Source: Micromonospora violae (GTDB taxonomy: Bacteria; Actinomycetota; Actinomycetes; Mycobacteriales; Micromonosporaceae). Taken from it: a stretch of DNA of 64,000 nucleotides. The stretch is taken from contig NZ_SHKK01000001.1 of assembly GCF_004217135.1 (NCBI RefSeq), positions 6,386,001 to 6,450,000 on the forward strand, given 5' to 3'. Position numbers and translations under genes: made by a program. The notes beneath the pieces were generated by a model. The model worked only from the letters and a program-made list of their open reading frames with translations. It had not been told where the DNA came from and ran no database searches. The first letter of the stretch is position 1. Every line of letters begins with the position of its first letter. Below are positions 24,216-34,815 of this stretch, in pieces.

Positions 24216-25498
24216 CAGTTCTCCCTCCAGGTGGCGACCCACCAGCGGGTGAGCAGGCCGGCGAGCAGGCCGGTGATCAGCCCGGCGACGGTGAGCAGGG
24301 CGAGCAGCACCCAGCCCCGCCCGAGGTCCGGGCCGTCCGGTGCGGGTGCGGCGGGGACCACGTCGATGGTCAGCTCCACCGGCATGCCGGGGGTCGCCGC
24401 GGTGCCGGGTCGCGGGGCGAACGAGTTGCTGACCACCAGGCAGACGGTGGTGGGTTCGACGACCGGCGCGGGGCTCTGCTCGGGCTCGGTGGCGTCCTCG
24501 CTGTCGGCGGTGGCCGACCAGCGCAGCCCGGCGGAGAGCACGTCGGCCCGTCCGCTGCCGGCGTCCGCGCCTCGGACGAGTTCCCGGCCGTCGGCCGCGG
24601 TGGCCCGCAGCAGCACCCCGTAGTCCCGGTTGACGGCCCGGTCCAGCGCCATGCTCACCGAGGCCCGCAGTTCCTGCCCGGGGCGGATCGGCACCCGGTA
24701 GTAGCGGTGCTCGGAGAACGCCTCCCGGTCGGCGTAGACGCCGGGGGCGAGCAGTGGCGCCGAGTCGCAGGCGTTCGTGCCGCCGACCACCGTGGGTGCC
24801 CGGGTGTGCGTGTCGGCGGCCCGCTCGACGAGCTGTTTGATCCGGTCGGTCAGCTCCTCTGCGCTCTGCGCGGCGGTGTAGGTCCCGCCGGTCGCGCTGG
24901 CGATGCAGAGCAGTTGCCGGCGGACCTTCTCGTCAGGGGCCAGGCCGAGGGTGTCGACGACCAGGCTGGTGCCCTGGGCGGCCAGTTCCCGGGCCACCTC
25001 GCACGGGTCCGGCGGAGCGCAGGTGTCCTCGCCGTCGGTGATCAGCACGATCCGCCGGGTGGTGGACCCCGTGCCCAGGTCCTGCGCGGCGGAGCGCAGC
25101 GCCAGCCCGACCGGGGTGAACCCGGTTGGCCGAAGTGTCGCCACCGCGGCCTTGGCGGCGGTCCGGTCCACCGGGCCGACCGGCACGATCTGCTGCGTGT
25201 CCTGGCAGCCGACCTTCTTGTCCTTGCCGCGGTAGGTCGCGCCGAGCACCCGGATGCCGAGCTGCGTCTCCTCGGGTAGCGCGTCGACCACCTCGTTGAA
25301 CGCCTGCTGGGCGACGGAGATCCGGGTGCGTCCGTCGATGTCGGCGGCGCGCATCGATCCGCTGACGTCGAGCACCAGCTCGACGCGGGGCGGTTCGGGC
25401 GCGGGCTCCTCGTCGGCGCGTGCCGGGGCGGGCCCGGCCAGCGCGGTGGTCGCCAGCAGTCCGAGAAGGACCGCCGTCGATCGTCTGAAGTTGATCAC
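24215..25498 (-). CDS. Secreted von Willebrand factor A domain protein, membrane-anchored
   Basis: About 427 residues: signal peptide (STAVLLGLLATTALAGPAPARA), a VWA domain with a complete MIDAS (LVLDVSGSM near 42-50, the Thr in TGFTPVGLAL and ITDGEDTC), a jelly-roll-like domain (SEHRYYRVPIRPGQELRASV) and a C-terminal transmembrane helix (WVLLALLTVAGLITGLLAGLL). VWA/MIDAS domains bind proteins through a divalent metal. The start (GTG 25498) is uncertain because no clear ribosome site is seen; GTG 25522 is an alternative. It is coupled to the 23433 gene. Confidence 0.82.
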   Translation of the reverse strand: MINFRRSTAVLLGLLATTALAGPAPARADEEPAPEPPRVELVLDVSGSMRAADIDGRTRISVAQQAFNEVVDALPEETQLGIRVLGATYRGKDKKVGCQDTQQIVPVGPVDRTAAKAAVATLRPTGFTPVGLALRSAAQDLGTGSTTRRIVLITDGEDTCAPPDPCEVARELAAQGTSLVVDTLGLAPDEKVRRQLLCIASATGGTYTAAQSAEELTDRIKQLVERAADTHTRAPTVVGGTNACDSAPLLAPGVYADREAFSEHRYYRVPIRPGQELRASVSMALDRAVNRDYGVLLRATAADGRELVRGADAGSGRADVLSAGLRWSATADSEDATEPEQSPAPVVEPTTVCLVVSNSFAPRPGTAATPGMPVELTIDVVPAAPAPDGPDLGRGWVLLALLTVAGLITGLLAGLLTRWWVATWREN

Positions 25499-25690
25499 GA
25501 CCGGCAGTGTAGTGAGATCCACTTTGGATGATCGTTCGGGTGGAGGGGGTTCGCGCCCGCGCTCTGGGTCCACGCCGGGTCACCCTCGGTCAACTGTGTG
25601 CGGGGAGGTCTCGGCCCGGCCATCATCCGTCGGAAATCTGACCCAAGTCGACCCGTTGTGCCGGTGGTGCGCGGTGGTTAAGCTCTTCAT

Positions 25691-25784
25691 GCGCGCCCCA
25701 ATCGCCCGCTTCCCCCGTGGCAGGCGATCGGGGCGCGCACCTTTGTGAGAAGGGCCCGCACGCCGAAGCGTGCGGGCCCTTCTG
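25691..25784. terminator. Two tandem strong hairpins after the mannosyltransferase gene
   Basis: Arms 25691-25706 and 25723-25738 pair with one mismatch. A second perfect 15-bp stem closed by CGAA lies at about 25751-25784. Both follow the stop of the gene at 25819 (minus strand). The rest of 25499-25818 holds only the promoter region of the VWA gene; nothing else is seen. Confidence 0.7.
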
Positions 25785-25818
25785 TCGTCGCGCTAAGCGG
25801 CGCGTCGCCTGCCGATGC

Positions 25819-27534
25819 TTATATCCACCGGCCGTCGAGCCACATCCGGGACAGCCAATCCGAGTACGGAATCACCCGGCCGACGAAGATCGGATAGAAG
25901 TACGCGAAGCAGAGCCCCACCAGCAACACGTACGCCCCCGCCGCGATGCTGCCCACCAGCCGGCGTTCGTAGGTCGGGTCACCGGGCACCAGCGGCCGTA
26001 CCGCACCCACGTCCGCCCCGTCGGGGACGATCATCGCGCCCAGCACGTACACCACGGCCAGCACCAGGAACGGCACCGCCGGTGCGGCGTAGAACGAGAA
26101 CATCGTCCGGCCGTCGAGGGCGAACCAGAACCACGGCAGCAGCCCGGCGGCCACGGTGAGCAGGATCGCGCCGGCCCGCCAGTCCCGTCGGGCCACACCC
26201 AGCCAGACCAGCGCCACCAGGGCGGGCAGGAACGACCACCAGAGCAGCGGGGTGCCGAGCAGCAGAATCTCCGAGGCGCAGGTCGGCGCGCCGCAGACGC
26301 CGTCGCTGGCGTAGTGGAACGCCACCGGCCGACCCAGCAGCAGCCACTGCCACGGCCAGGACTGGTACTTGTGCGCGTCGTCGAGTTGGGCGTGGAAGCC
26401 GTACGCGGCCCGGTGGTACTCGATGAGGTTGATCAGCGGGCCGATCACCGGGCGGTCGCTGAGCGAGTCGGTCCGGTAGGCCGCCGACGATGCGAGCCGG
26501 TAGTAGCCGTCGTCGGTGAGCAGCCAACCCGACCAGGTGGCGAGGTAGGTGCCGAGCATCAGCACGCCGGCGAGCACCAGCCAGGGCAGCTCGTCGATCA
26601 GAGTGTCCCGCCAGGGCCGGCGAACCCCCGCCGAGCGGCGGACGCCGACCTCCCAGAGGAGCACCAGCAGGGCGAAGGCCGGCACGAAGTACAGGGCGCT
26701 CCACTTCACCGCGCACGCGCAGCCGATCAGCACCCCGGCCGCCAACCGCCACCACGGCCAGGTGCGCCAACCGGTCGGCGGTCGACCGGCCCGGCCCGGC
26801 TGACTCGGATCGAGCCCGTCGTCCAGGGCCCGAGCCCAGCGCCGACGCCGGGCGTCCCGATCGAGGACCAGCGCGCCGAACGCGGCCAGCACGAAGAAGA
26901 GCAGGAAGATGTCGAGCAGAGCCGCGCGGGACAGCACCAGGTGGAAGCCGTCCAGGGCGAGCAGCAGGCCAGCCGCGCAGCCGAGCACCGTCGAGCGGAA
27001 CATCCGCCGGCCGATGCGGACCAGTAGCAGCACCGACAGCGTGCCGATCACGGCCGCCGAGAAGCGCCAGCCGAACTCCGGCGAGGTGGTGATCAGATGC
27101 CCGGGAACGGAGACCTTGGAATCCGCGTCCTGATAGCCGAAGGCCCACTCGCCGATGCCGATCAACCACTTGCCCAGCGGAGGGTGCACCACGTACGACG
27201 GGACGTTGTCCTTGTAGTTCCACTCCACGCCCCGGGAGATCAGCCCGTAGGCGTCCTTGGCGTAGTACGTCTCGTCGAAGATCTTGCCCTTCGGGCTGGA
27301 CAGCCCGACGAAGCGCACGATCGCCGCGATGGCCACGACCACCGCTGTGGCCAGCCAGGAGAACCGGTCCACCTGGGTGTCGACGGTGGCGAACCGTCGC
27401 CGGATTACGGCGGCCATCCCGCCGCCCTCGGCGCTCGGTGCCGTCGGCTCCTGGCTGGCACTGGGCTCGCCCGTCACCTGGATCATCTTGTCCGGGTCGG
27501 CGCTCGGGCTCTGCGCTGTCGACGCACTCGTCAC
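25819..27534 (-). CDS. pmt: Polyprenyl-phosphate-mannose protein O-mannosyltransferase (Pmt)
   Basis: A 571-residue GT39 membrane enzyme that O-mannosylates secreted proteins. The catalytic acidic pair is in the first outer loop (FDETYYAKDAY, about 88-98), followed by VVHPPLGKWLIGIG. About ten to eleven transmembrane helices follow, and a large outer loop (about 350-400). The N-terminal 50 residues are hydrophilic and disordered. GTG 27534 was chosen over the much longer open frame, which runs antisense through rsmI. It is divergent from rsmI with 84 bp between starts, an arrangement widely conserved in Actinobacteria. Confidence 0.93.
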   Translation of the reverse strand: MTSASTAQSPSADPDKMIQVTGEPSASQEPTAPSAEGGGMAAVIRRRFATVDTQVDRFSWLATAVVVAIAAIVRFVGLSSPKGKIFDETYYAKDAYGLISRGVEWNYKDNVPSYVVHPPLGKWLIGIGEWAFGYQDADSKVSVPGHLITTSPEFGWRFSAAVIGTLSVLLLVRIGRRMFRSTVLGCAAGLLLALDGFHLVLSRAALLDIFLLFFVLAAFGALVLDRDARRRRWARALDDGLDPSQPGRAGRPPTGWRTWPWWRLAAGVLIGCACAVKWSALYFVPAFALLVLLWEVGVRRSAGVRRPWRDTLIDELPWLVLAGVLMLGTYLATWSGWLLTDDGYYRLASSAAYRTDSLSDRPVIGPLINLIEYHRAAYGFHAQLDDAHKYQSWPWQWLLLGRPVAFHYASDGVCGAPTCASEILLLGTPLLWWSFLPALVALVWLGVARRDWRAGAILLTVAAGLLPWFWFALDGRTMFSFYAAPAVPFLVLAVVYVLGAMIVPDGADVGAVRPLVPGDPTYERRLVGSIAAGAYVLLVGLCFAYFYPIFVGRVIPYSDWLSRMWLDGRWI

Positions 27535-27618
27535 CCGGCGATCGTAGGCTGCCAAGGTGGCCGGTGGCGTCCGTCGTCCCTGATACCGGTATTCCCAGTC
27601 AATGAAGGAGACGAATCC

Positions 27619-28467
27619 GTGGGTGAAATGTCCGAAGTTGGGCGCCTGATTCTGCTCGGTGCTCCGCTCGGCAACCCCGCCGACGCCTCGGCCCGGCTCC
27701 GGGAGGTGCTGATCAGCGCCGACGTGGTCGCCGCCGAGGACACCCGCCGGCTCACCCGGCTGGCCCGCGACCTCGACCTCACCGTCGGCGGTCGAATCGT
27801 CTCCTACTTCGAGGGCAACGAGGAGCGGCGCACCCCCGAGCTGGTCGAGGCCATCCTGGGCGGGTACGTGGTGGCGCTGGTCACCGACGGCGGCATGCCG
27901 AGCGTCTCCGACCCCGGCTACCGGCTGGTCCGGGCCACCCTGGACGTCGGCGCGCCGGTCACCGTCGCCCCCGGGCCGAGCGCGGTCACCACCGCGCTGG
28001 CCGTCTCCGGGCTGCCCTGCGACCGGTTCTGCTTCGAGGGATTCCTGCCCCGCACCCCCGGCGGCCGCCGATCCCGGCTGCGCGCCCTCGCCGCCGAAGA
28101 ACGCACCCTCGTCTTCTTCGAGGCGCCGCACCGGATCAAGGCGACTCTCACCGACCTGGCCGACACGTTCGGAGCGGACCGGCCGGCCGCCCTCTGCCGC
28201 GAACTCACCAAGACCTACGAGGAGGTGCTCCGCCGTCCGCTCGGCGAGCTGGCCCGATGGGCCGCCGAGGGGGACCCACGCGGAGAAATCACCCTGGTGG
28301 TGGCCGGCGCGCCGGTAACCGCCGCCGAACGCCCCGACGACGACACCCTGCGGGCCGCCGTCGCCGAGCGGGAGGCCGCCGGCCAGTCCCGCCGGGACGC
28401 CATCACCGACGTCGCCACCGAATACGCGCTGCGCCGCCGGGACGTCTACACGATCGTGCACAGCTGA
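27619..28467 (+). CDS. rsmI: 16S rRNA (cytidine1402-2'-O)-methyltransferase RsmI
   Basis: A 282-residue SAM-dependent tetrapyrrole-methylase-fold enzyme that 2'-O-methylates C1402 in the decoding centre. Key segments are [12 protein letters not shown] (related to the family's GTPIGN.D), [24 protein letters not shown] and FFEAPHRI. The ending has the DVYTIVHS helix. GTG 27619 has GAAGGAG 8 nt upstream (27604-27610). The family usually starts close to this residue, which supports it over ATG 27628. Confidence 0.95.
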   Translation: MGEMSEVGRLILLGAPLGNPADASARLREVLISADVVAAEDTRRLTRLARDLDLTVGGRIVSYFEGNEERRTPELVEAILGGYVVALVTDGGMPSVSDPGYRLVRATLDVGAPVTVAPGPSAVTTALAVSGLPCDRFCFEGFLPRTPGGRRSRLRALAAEERTLVFFEAPHRIKATLTDLADTFGADRPAALCRELTKTYEEVLRRPLGELARWAAEGDPRGEITLVVAGAPVTAAERPDDDTLRAAVAEREAAGQSRRDAITDVATEYALRRRDVYTIVHS

Positions 28468-28494
28468 CCGGGACGGGCTCGCCGGACGGCGGGG

Positions 28495-29553
28495 TCACCA
28501 GGCGGCGATCAGGAACCCGACGGTGATCAGCGCGGGGCCGGCGATGGCGGCGGCCACCGCCCAGCGGCGGTGCCGTCGACCGGGCAGCCGCGCCGACCCG
28601 GTCCACCGGACGATGCCGGCGGCGCAGCCGAGCACCCCCAGCAGGCCGGGCAGCCACCGCAGGTGCCGGCCCAGGCCGGCGTCCGCGTACGCGGTGCCGC
28701 TGTCCGGGCCGGTCATCCGCGCCGGCAGTGGCGTACCGGGGGCGCTTGCGCCGACCGGCACGCCGCTGACCCGGACACCGTGGGCGATGAACCGGCCGTC
28801 CTCGGCCGTGAAGATCCCCCGGCACCGCTGGGTGAGCCCGCCGCCGGAGCACTCGTCGATCACCACCGTGCCCGTCCGGGCATGCCCGAGCGCGAGCCAG
28901 AACGGGCCGGCGCTGACCCAGGCGAAGAAGGCCGTGGCCAGGCTCAGCGCCACCAGCGCGGCGAGCCCGGGCAGCGGATCCGGCGGTACGGGAGTGCGGC
29001 GGGGTGCCCGCCGCCGCACCGGCCAGAGGCCGCGAACCCGCGCCGGGGTCGGGTCCTTGCGGACCGGGGTGCCGTCCCAGTGCACCTGCTCGATCGGCGC
29101 CCAGAACGCGTCCCCGTCGTCCGTCGGGTCGCCGTCGGGCCGCTGGTTCCGCTGCCGACGGCCCGGCTTCCGGACCGGCACCCGACGCGGCACCGCGTCC
29201 ACCGGCGCGCCGGTGGTCGGCTCCAGCTCGACGGACTCCGCGCTGGCCGACGCCGACCCGGCCGGCGGGCCCGACGAACCGGGCCGGGCCGGGCTGGGCA
29301 CGGGTGCCGCCGGAGTCGGCCGGGCCGGGGTGGGCGACGGCGCCACCGGAATGGGCCGGGTCGGAGCGGCGGTCCTCCCCGTCGGGGTGGGCCGCTGCGG
29401 GCCCGGGTCGGCCCCAGGCACCGGCCGGGGCTGGGGCGCGACCCCGGTGACCCGGGGCACGGCGGGTTCGGGCCCCTGGTCGTCGCCGACCGCCGGTCCG
29501 GTGGGCCGGTCCTCGTGGTCCCGCGCCGCTCGTCTGCCCGTCACGACGTTCAT
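28495..29553 (-). CDS. Proline-rich membrane protein, unknown function
   Basis: A 352-residue protein. The first 200 residues are a Pro/Ala/Gly/Arg-rich disordered tail. Three likely transmembrane helices follow: [33 protein letters not shown] and [21 protein letters not shown]. Between the first two lies an outer loop with a Cys pair ([18 protein letters not shown]) that may form a disulfide. ATG 29553 starts the hydrophilic part. It is convergent with rsmI and divergent from metG. No family is recognised. Confidence 0.7.
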   Translation of the reverse strand: MNVVTGRRAARDHEDRPTGPAVGDDQGPEPAVPRVTGVAPQPRPVPGADPGPQRPTPTGRTAAPTRPIPVAPSPTPARPTPAAPVPSPARPGSSGPPAGSASASAESVELEPTTGAPVDAVPRRVPVRKPGRRQRNQRPDGDPTDDGDAFWAPIEQVHWDGTPVRKDPTPARVRGLWPVRRRAPRRTPVPPDPLPGLAALVALSLATAFFAWVSAGPFWLALGHARTGTVVIDECSGGGLTQRCRGIFTAEDGRFIAHGVRVSGVPVGASAPGTPLPARMTGPDSGTAYADAGLGRHLRWLPGLLGVLGCAAGIVRWTGSARLPGRRHRRWAVAAAIAGPALITVGFLIAAW

Positions 29554-29701
29554 TGCACACCGCGCCAGGAGACGAAACGGGCAGCTGAGCCGCGTGTCGA
29601 CGACAAATCGGACCAACGGGCGAGGTGGTCGGCCCGTCCGCCGGTCGGGCACCCCCTATTGGTTCGCGGACGCCCTGGACGGGTCACTAGGCTTGCTGCT
29701 C

Positions 29702-31504
29702 ATGAGTCACGTTCTCGCGGCAGTGGCCTGGCCGTACGCCAACGGCCCCCGCCACATCGGCCACGTCTCCGGTTTCGGCGTTCCCTCCGACGTCTTCGCC
29801 CGGTACATGCGGATGGCCGGCCACGACGTGCTCATGGTCTCCGGCACCGACGAGCACGGCACCCCGATCCAGGTGCAGGCCGACGCCGACGGGGTGACCC
29901 CGCGCGAGCTGGCCGACCGGTACAACAGGGTGATCGTCGAGGACCTGCACGGCCTCGGCCTCTCCTACGACCTGTTCACCCGCACCACCACCCGCAACCA
30001 CTACGCGGTGGTGCAGGAGCTGTTCGAGGGGATGTACCGCAACGGCTACATCGTGCCGAAGACCACCATGGGCGCGATCTCCCCGTCCACCGGCCGCACC
30101 CTGCCCGACCGCTACATCGAGGGCACCTGCCCGATCTGCGGGTACGACAGCGCCCGCGGTGACCAGTGCGACAACTGCGGCAACCAGCTCGACCCGATCG
30201 ACCTGATCGACCCGAAGTCGCGGATCAACGGGGAAACTCCGAAGTTCGTCGAGACCGAGCACTTCTTCCTGGACCTGCCGGCCCTGGCCGACGTGCTGCG
30301 GCAGTGGCTGGACACCCGCGAGGGGTGGCGGCCCAACGTGCTGCGGTTCTCCCGCAACCTGCTCGACGACCTCCAGCCCCGGGCGATCACCCGTGACCTG
30401 GAGTGGGGCGTCCCGATCCCGCTCGACGGCTGGCGTGACCGGCCGGACAAGCGAATCTACGTGTGGTTCGACGCCGTCATCGGCTACCTGTCCGCCTCGA
30501 TCGAGTGGGCCCGCCGCTCCGGCGACCCCGAGGCGTGGCGGAAGTGGTGGTCCACCGACGACGCCGGAAAGGACGCCCAGTCCTACTACTTCATGGGCAA
30601 GGACAACATCGTCTTCCACTCGGTGATCTGGCCGGCGCTGCTCTCCGGATACTCCGGCGAGGGCTCCCGCGACGGGGAGCCGGGCGAGCTGGGTCGGCTC
30701 AACCTGCCCACCGAGGTCGTCTCGAGTGAGTACCTGACCATGGAGGGGCGCAAGTTCTCCTCGTCCCGCAAGGTGGTCATCTACGTTCGCGACTTCCTGG
30801 AGCGCTACGACGCCGACGCGTTGCGCTACTTCATCGCCGCCGCCGGGCCGGAGAGCAACGACACCGACTTCACCTGGGCCGAGTTCCTGCGCCGCAACAA
30901 CGACGAGTTGGTCGCCGGCTGGGGCAACCTGGTCAACCGGTGCGTCTCGATGGCCGCGAAGAACTTCGGTGCCATCCCGCCGGTCGACCCGGCCGGGCTC
31001 ACCGAAGCCGACGAGGCCCTGCTCGCCGTCGCCCGCGCCGGTTTCGGCACGGTCGGCGACCTGATCGGCCGGCACCGGCAGAAGCAGGCGATCGGTGAGG
31101 CCATGAAGGTGGTCGCCGAGGCCAACAAGTACCTCTCCGAGCAGGCGCCCTGGAAGCTCAAGGACGAGGCCGACAAGCCCCGGATGGGCACCATCCTGCA
31201 CGTCGCCCTTCAGGTGATCAGTGATGCCAACACGCTGCTCACCCCGTTCCTGCCGCACTCCGCGCAGCAGGTCCACGAGCTGCTCGGGGGCACCGGCGTG
31301 CACGCGCCGATGCCGGTGATCGAGCAGGTCGACGACCTGGACGGCGGCCCGGCGTACCCGGTGCTCACCGGGGACTACACCGTCGGCGCGCGCTGGGAGT
31401 CGGTGCCGATCGAGGCGGGTCGCCCGCTGGTCGCGCCGAAGCCGGTGTTCCGCAAGCTCGACCCGTCGATCGTCGACGAGGAGCTGGCCCGGCTCGCCGA
31501 CTGA
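29702..31504 (+). CDS. metG: Methionine-tRNA ligase
   Basis: A 600-residue class I synthetase that charges tRNA-Met. The HIGH motif is in [17 protein letters not shown] (about 9-25). The zinc site is four Cys ([17 protein letters not shown], about 143-159). The KMSKS-like motif is KFSSSRKV (about 350), the variant of the archaeal/actinobacterial type of MetRS. An anticodon-binding helical domain follows (about 400-560), and there is no C-terminal dimerisation domain. ATG 29702 is at the conserved start; no strong ribosome site is seen, so the mRNA may be nearly leaderless. Confidence 0.97.
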   Translation: MSHVLAAVAWPYANGPRHIGHVSGFGVPSDVFARYMRMAGHDVLMVSGTDEHGTPIQVQADADGVTPRELADRYNRVIVEDLHGLGLSYDLFTRTTTRNHYAVVQELFEGMYRNGYIVPKTTMGAISPSTGRTLPDRYIEGTCPICGYDSARGDQCDNCGNQLDPIDLIDPKSRINGETPKFVETEHFFLDLPALADVLRQWLDTREGWRPNVLRFSRNLLDDLQPRAITRDLEWGVPIPLDGWRDRPDKRIYVWFDAVIGYLSASIEWARRSGDPEAWRKWWSTDDAGKDAQSYYFMGKDNIVFHSVIWPALLSGYSGEGSRDGEPGELGRLNLPTEVVSSEYLTMEGRKFSSSRKVVIYVRDFLERYDADALRYFIAAAGPESNDTDFTWAEFLRRNNDELVAGWGNLVNRCVSMAAKNFGAIPPVDPAGLTEADEALLAVARAGFGTVGDLIGRHRQKQAIGEAMKVVAEANKYLSEQAPWKLKDEADKPRMGTILHVALQVISDANTLLTPFLPHSAQQVHELLGGTGVHAPMPVIEQVDDLDGGPAYPVLTGDYTVGARWESVPIEAGRPLVAPKPVFRKLDPSIVDEELARLAD

Positions 31505-31514
31505 CCGCACGACG

Positions 31515-31542
31515 CGCGGCGGCGGGCCGTCCCGCCGCCGCG
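31515..31542. terminator. Bidirectional hairpin terminator
   Basis: A perfect 12-bp stem closed by CCGT, between metG and the convergent gene ending at 31548. Confidence 0.75.
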
Positions 31543-31547
31543 TGACG

Positions 31548-32756
31548 TCACAGCGCGTACCGGGTGTCCATCACCTGGTCGTCGGTCACCTCGGCGCTCG
31601 GCGCCCAGGCCTCGTAGACGCCACGTTCCTGACACTGCGCGCCGGTCGTGACCACGGTGTCCGGGTTCGGGTGGCGCAGGCGCATCCGCAGCCAGCCGGC
31701 CTCCTCCCGCAGCACCAGACACGGCACCCCCCGCCACTGGGCGAACCGGACCCGGCGGGCCACCGTGTCCACCGGGTATCGGGCCGCCCGGGTCATCGCC
31801 AGCACCCGGAACCCGCCGGGCAGGTCGGCGACCGCCTCGTACTCGTTGTCGCCGTACCCGCCGACCAGCTGGGTGGAGCGGGGCACGTCGGCGTTCGGCA
31901 GGTACTCCTGGTCGGGGGAGAGGTCCGGCACCCCGGCCAGCAGGTGCCGCCACTGCGGGCCCACCATCCGCAGCCACCCCCGCTGTTCGGCCTGGTAGGT
32001 GTACAGCACCACCTCCACCCCCTCCGCCGGGTAGGCGACGAGAGCGGCGTTGGCCGGCATCGGCAGGTCGGCGAAGTCCCGGGTGATGAACTCCGGGATG
32101 AGCTGACCGTTGCTGGGCACGAAGCCGGTCCCCAGCACCGGGGGGCCGAGCCGGTCCCGGGAGGGCAGCGCGGTCAGCCCGTGGTGTGCCGGGCCCATCG
32201 GCACGTCGTAGTCGCCCGGGTCGGACGCGCGCCAGCGCAGCGCGTACGCCACGTCCGAGCCGTCCCGGCCGGCTTCACCGTCGGTACGCAGCACGGTCGT
32301 CGTCGCCGGCGTACGCAGGTGTGCCACATCGTGCTCGCGGAAGCAGAAGCCGTGCGGCAGCCAACCCCGTACGTAGCCGGCGACCTGCCGGGCCGAGAGC
32401 ACCTTGATCATCCGGGTGCCGCGCCGGACCACCGCCGACGCGCGCGCCACCGTCAGCAGCGGGTCAGTCGCCGCCGTCGGCTGCTGGCTGAGCTGGTGCA
32501 GGTACGCCCAACCGTGCTCGCGGTGGGCGGGCATCAGCAGTGGCGTCTCCGGCTCGTCGGCCGGCTCCGTCGCCCCGTGCACAGCTGTCACCTCGGTCAC
32601 GTGCACGAAGCGGCGCCAGGGCAGGGCGTTGCCAGGGCGTGGCGCCCACTCGAAGCCGGCCACCTCGTCGGCGCTGAACACCTCGTACGCGGCGCCTCGG
32701 GCGATCTCCTCGGCCGGGTACACGCCGCCGTCGAACGTCACGTGCAGTCCGCTCAT
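31548..32756 (-). CDS. Conserved hypothetical protein
   Basis: A 402-residue soluble protein of no recognised family. It begins MSGLHVTFDGGVYPAEEI and contains several repeated-looking blocks: ADEPETPLLMPAHREHGWAY and similar R/G/W-rich sequences near 240-300. The Trp/Arg/Leu ending (RVRFAQWRGVPCLVLREEAGWLRMRL) repeats the style of YTYQAEQRGWLRMVGPQWRH, suggesting duplicated beta domains. No signal peptide or membrane helix is seen. It lies between metG and tatD, convergent with metG and divergent from tatD. Function unknown. Confidence 0.75.
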   Translation of the reverse strand: MSGLHVTFDGGVYPAEEIARGAAYEVFSADEVAGFEWAPRPGNALPWRRFVHVTEVTAVHGATEPADEPETPLLMPAHREHGWAYLHQLSQQPTAATDPLLTVARASAVVRRGTRMIKVLSARQVAGYVRGWLPHGFCFREHDVAHLRTPATTTVLRTDGEAGRDGSDVAYALRWRASDPGDYDVPMGPAHHGLTALPSRDRLGPPVLGTGFVPSNGQLIPEFITRDFADLPMPANAALVAYPAEGVEVVLYTYQAEQRGWLRMVGPQWRHLLAGVPDLSPDQEYLPNADVPRSTQLVGGYGDNEYEAVADLPGGFRVLAMTRAARYPVDTVARRVRFAQWRGVPCLVLREEAGWLRMRLRHPNPDTVVTTGAQCQERGVYEAWAPSAEVTDDQVMDTRYAL

Positions 32757-32921
32757 CGCCAGCGCTCCGCTTCGCCTTGTGCCGTCGCTTCGCGCCACGC
32801 TGCGGGCCTGCCGGTGGCCCGCCGCGCTCGCTCGGTGGCGACGGTAGAGTCGCGCGGCGTAGTCGGGGTGAACGTCGGGTGGCGGGCAGATGGACAGGCC
32901 CGGTGTGTGATGCTGTCGCTG

Positions 32922-33809
32922 ATGAGCGAGCCCACTGAATCCCGCCGCGAGCGTGCCGCCCGGCGGGCCGGAGAGTTTCCGCCCGCCCCGGAGCCGCTGC
33001 CCCGGGCGGTACTGGACAGTCACACCCACCTGGACATCACGGTCAGCGAGGCCGGTGTGCCCGGCGGCGGGCCGGCCGACGACCCGGTTGCCGTGGCCAT
33101 CGAGGTGGCCACGAAGGTCGGCGTCGACCGACTGGTCCAGGTGGGGGTGGACGTCGCCTCGTCCCGGTGGGGCGCGGACACCGCCGACCGGTACCCGGCC
33201 GTGCTGGCCACCGTGGCGCTGCACCCGAACGAGGCGCCCCGGCTGGCCGACCTCGACGAGGCGTTGCGGGAGATCGAGTCACTCGCCGCCCGCGATCGGG
33301 TCCGGGGCATCGGCGAGACCGGAATGGACTTCTTCCGCACCGGCGACGAGGGGCGTGCCGCGCAGGAGGAGAGTTTCCGGGCGCACATCGCCATCGCCAA
33401 GCGGTACGACAAGACGTTGGTCATCCACGACCGCGAGGCGCACGCCGACGTGCTGCGGATCCTCGACGACGAGGGCGCTCCGGACCGGGTGGTGCTGCAC
33501 TGCTTCTCCGGTGACGCCGACTTCGCCCGCGAGTGCGTCCGCCGCGGCTACCTGCTGAGCTTCGCCGGCACCGTCACCTTCGGCAGCGCGACGGCGCTGC
33601 GCGAGGCCGCCGCGCTCACTCCGGTGGATCAGATGCTGGTGGAGACCGACGCCCCGTACCTGACCCCGATGCCGCACCGCGGCCGGCCGAACGCGTCGTA
33701 CCTGATTCCGCTGACCGTCCGCGCGCTCGCCGTGACCACCGGCAGCGACCTGGACGAGCTCTGCGCGGCCATCTCCGCCGCCGGCGACCGGGCTTTCGGC
33801 CCATGGTGA
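32922..33809 (+). CDS. tatD: TatD-family metal-dependent deoxyribonuclease
   Basis: A 295-residue TIM-barrel hydrolase (amidohydrolase superfamily) that acts as a DNase. Metal ligands are in [36 protein letters not shown] and [10 protein letters not shown]. The first 30 residues ([20 protein letters not shown]) are an actinobacterial extension. ATG 32922 is preferred; ATG 32910 is in frame. It precedes rsmA by 46 bp, a conserved pair. Confidence 0.94.
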   Translation: MSEPTESRRERAARRAGEFPPAPEPLPRAVLDSHTHLDITVSEAGVPGGGPADDPVAVAIEVATKVGVDRLVQVGVDVASSRWGADTADRYPAVLATVALHPNEAPRLADLDEALREIESLAARDRVRGIGETGMDFFRTGDEGRAAQEESFRAHIAIAKRYDKTLVIHDREAHADVLRILDDEGAPDRVVLHCFSGDADFARECVRRGYLLSFAGTVTFGSATALREAAALTPVDQMLVETDAPYLTPMPHRGRPNASYLIPLTVRALAVTTGSDLDELCAAISAAGDRAFGPW

Positions 33810-33855
33810 GCCCGGCCCGACGGTCGGCACCGACCCCGTCGCTACGCTGCCAGGC

Positions 33856-34725
33856 ATGACCGGTCTCCTCGGCCCGGCGGAGATCCGGGAACTCGCCGCC
33901 CGGCTGGGCGTCGCGCCCACCAAGAAGCTGGGCCAGAACTTCGTGCACGACCCGAACACCGTGCGTCGGATCGTCACCGCCGCCGGCCTGACCCCCGACG
34001 ACGTGGCCCTGGAGGTGGGGCCCGGGCTCGGCTCGCTGACCCTGGGGCTGCTGCCGGCCGCCGGGCACGTGCACGCTGTGGAGATCGACCCGGTGCTCGC
34101 CGGGGCGCTGCCGGAGACGGTCGCGCTCCACGCCGGGGCCGATGCCGCCCGGCTCACCGTGCACCGCGCGGACGCGCTGCGCGTCGCCGCCGCCGAGCTG
34201 GCCGACCCGCCGCCGACGGCGCTGGTGGCGAACCTGCCCTACAACGTCGCCGTACCCGTGGTGTTGCACCTGCTCGCCGTGCTGCCCACCCTGCGACACG
34301 GCCTGGTGATGGTGCAGAAGGAGGTCGCCGACCGGCTCGTCGCCGGTCCCGGCTCCAAGGTGTACGGCATCCCGTCGGTCAAGCTCGCCTGGTACGCCCA
34401 GGCCCGGAGCGCGGGCAAGGTGCCGCCGAACGTGTTCTGGCCGGTACCCAACGTCGACTCCGGCCTGGTCGCGTTCACCTGTCACGAGCCGCCCCGCGCC
34501 GACGTACCCCGGGAGCGGGTGTTCGCCGTGGTGGACGCGGCGTTCGCGCAGCGCCGTAAGACGCTGCGCGCCGCGTTGGCCGGCTGGGCCGGTGGCGCGG
34601 ACCGGGCGGCCGCGGCGCTCACCGCCGCCGGCGTCGACCCCGGCGCCCGTGGCGAGTCACTGACCGTCGAGCAGTTCGCCGCCATCGCCGCGTCGGCTCC
34701 GGTCGGTACGACGGCCGCGAAGTAG
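33856..34725 (+). CDS. rsmA: 16S rRNA (adenine1518-N6/1519-N6)-dimethyltransferase RsmA (KsgA)
   Basis: A 289-residue SAM methyltransferase that dimethylates two adenines near the 3' end of 16S rRNA. Motifs include [27 protein letters not shown] (SAM) and [10 protein letters not shown] (catalytic N-L-P-Y). The C-terminal helical domain ([12 protein letters not shown]) is complete. Loss of this gene gives kasugamycin resistance in other bacteria. It is followed within 10 bp by a small open frame, then ispE. Confidence 0.96.
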   Translation: MTGLLGPAEIRELAARLGVAPTKKLGQNFVHDPNTVRRIVTAAGLTPDDVALEVGPGLGSLTLGLLPAAGHVHAVEIDPVLAGALPETVALHAGADAARLTVHRADALRVAAAELADPPPTALVANLPYNVAVPVVLHLLAVLPTLRHGLVMVQKEVADRLVAGPGSKVYGIPSVKLAWYAQARSAGKVPPNVFWPVPNVDSGLVAFTCHEPPRADVPRERVFAVVDAAFAQRRKTLRAALAGWAGGADRAAAALTAAGVDPGARGESLTVEQFAAIAASAPVGTTAAK

Positions 34726-34734
34726 GCTGACGCC

Positions 34735-34815
34735 GTGCCCGCCCAGGACGCCGAGGAGCTGATCGTGGCCAAGCCGTTCGACATCCGCCTGCACCTGTGG
34801 GACGTCACCCCGTGA
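34735..34815 (+). CDS. Possible 26-residue leader or small protein between rsmA and ispE
   Basis: GTG 34735 to TGA 34815 encodes an acidic start (DAEELIV) and AKPFDIRLHLWDVTP. The stop overlaps the ispE GTG by 4 nt (GTGA), so its translation could drive ispE translation. It begins 9 nt after the rsmA stop. No strong ribosome site is seen, so it is only a candidate; it could also be read-through DNA. Confidence 0.4.
   Translation: MPAQDAEELIVAKPFDIRLHLWDVTP

Noticed and set aside
25717..27027. Plus-strand frame of 436 residues opposite the mannosyltransferase
   Set aside because: Antisense to a well-defined GT39 enzyme; His/Gln/Arg-rich shadow composition.
29687..31510. Minus-strand open frame of 607 residues opposite metG
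   Set aside because: Fully antisense to a complete methionyl-tRNA synthetase with all motifs.
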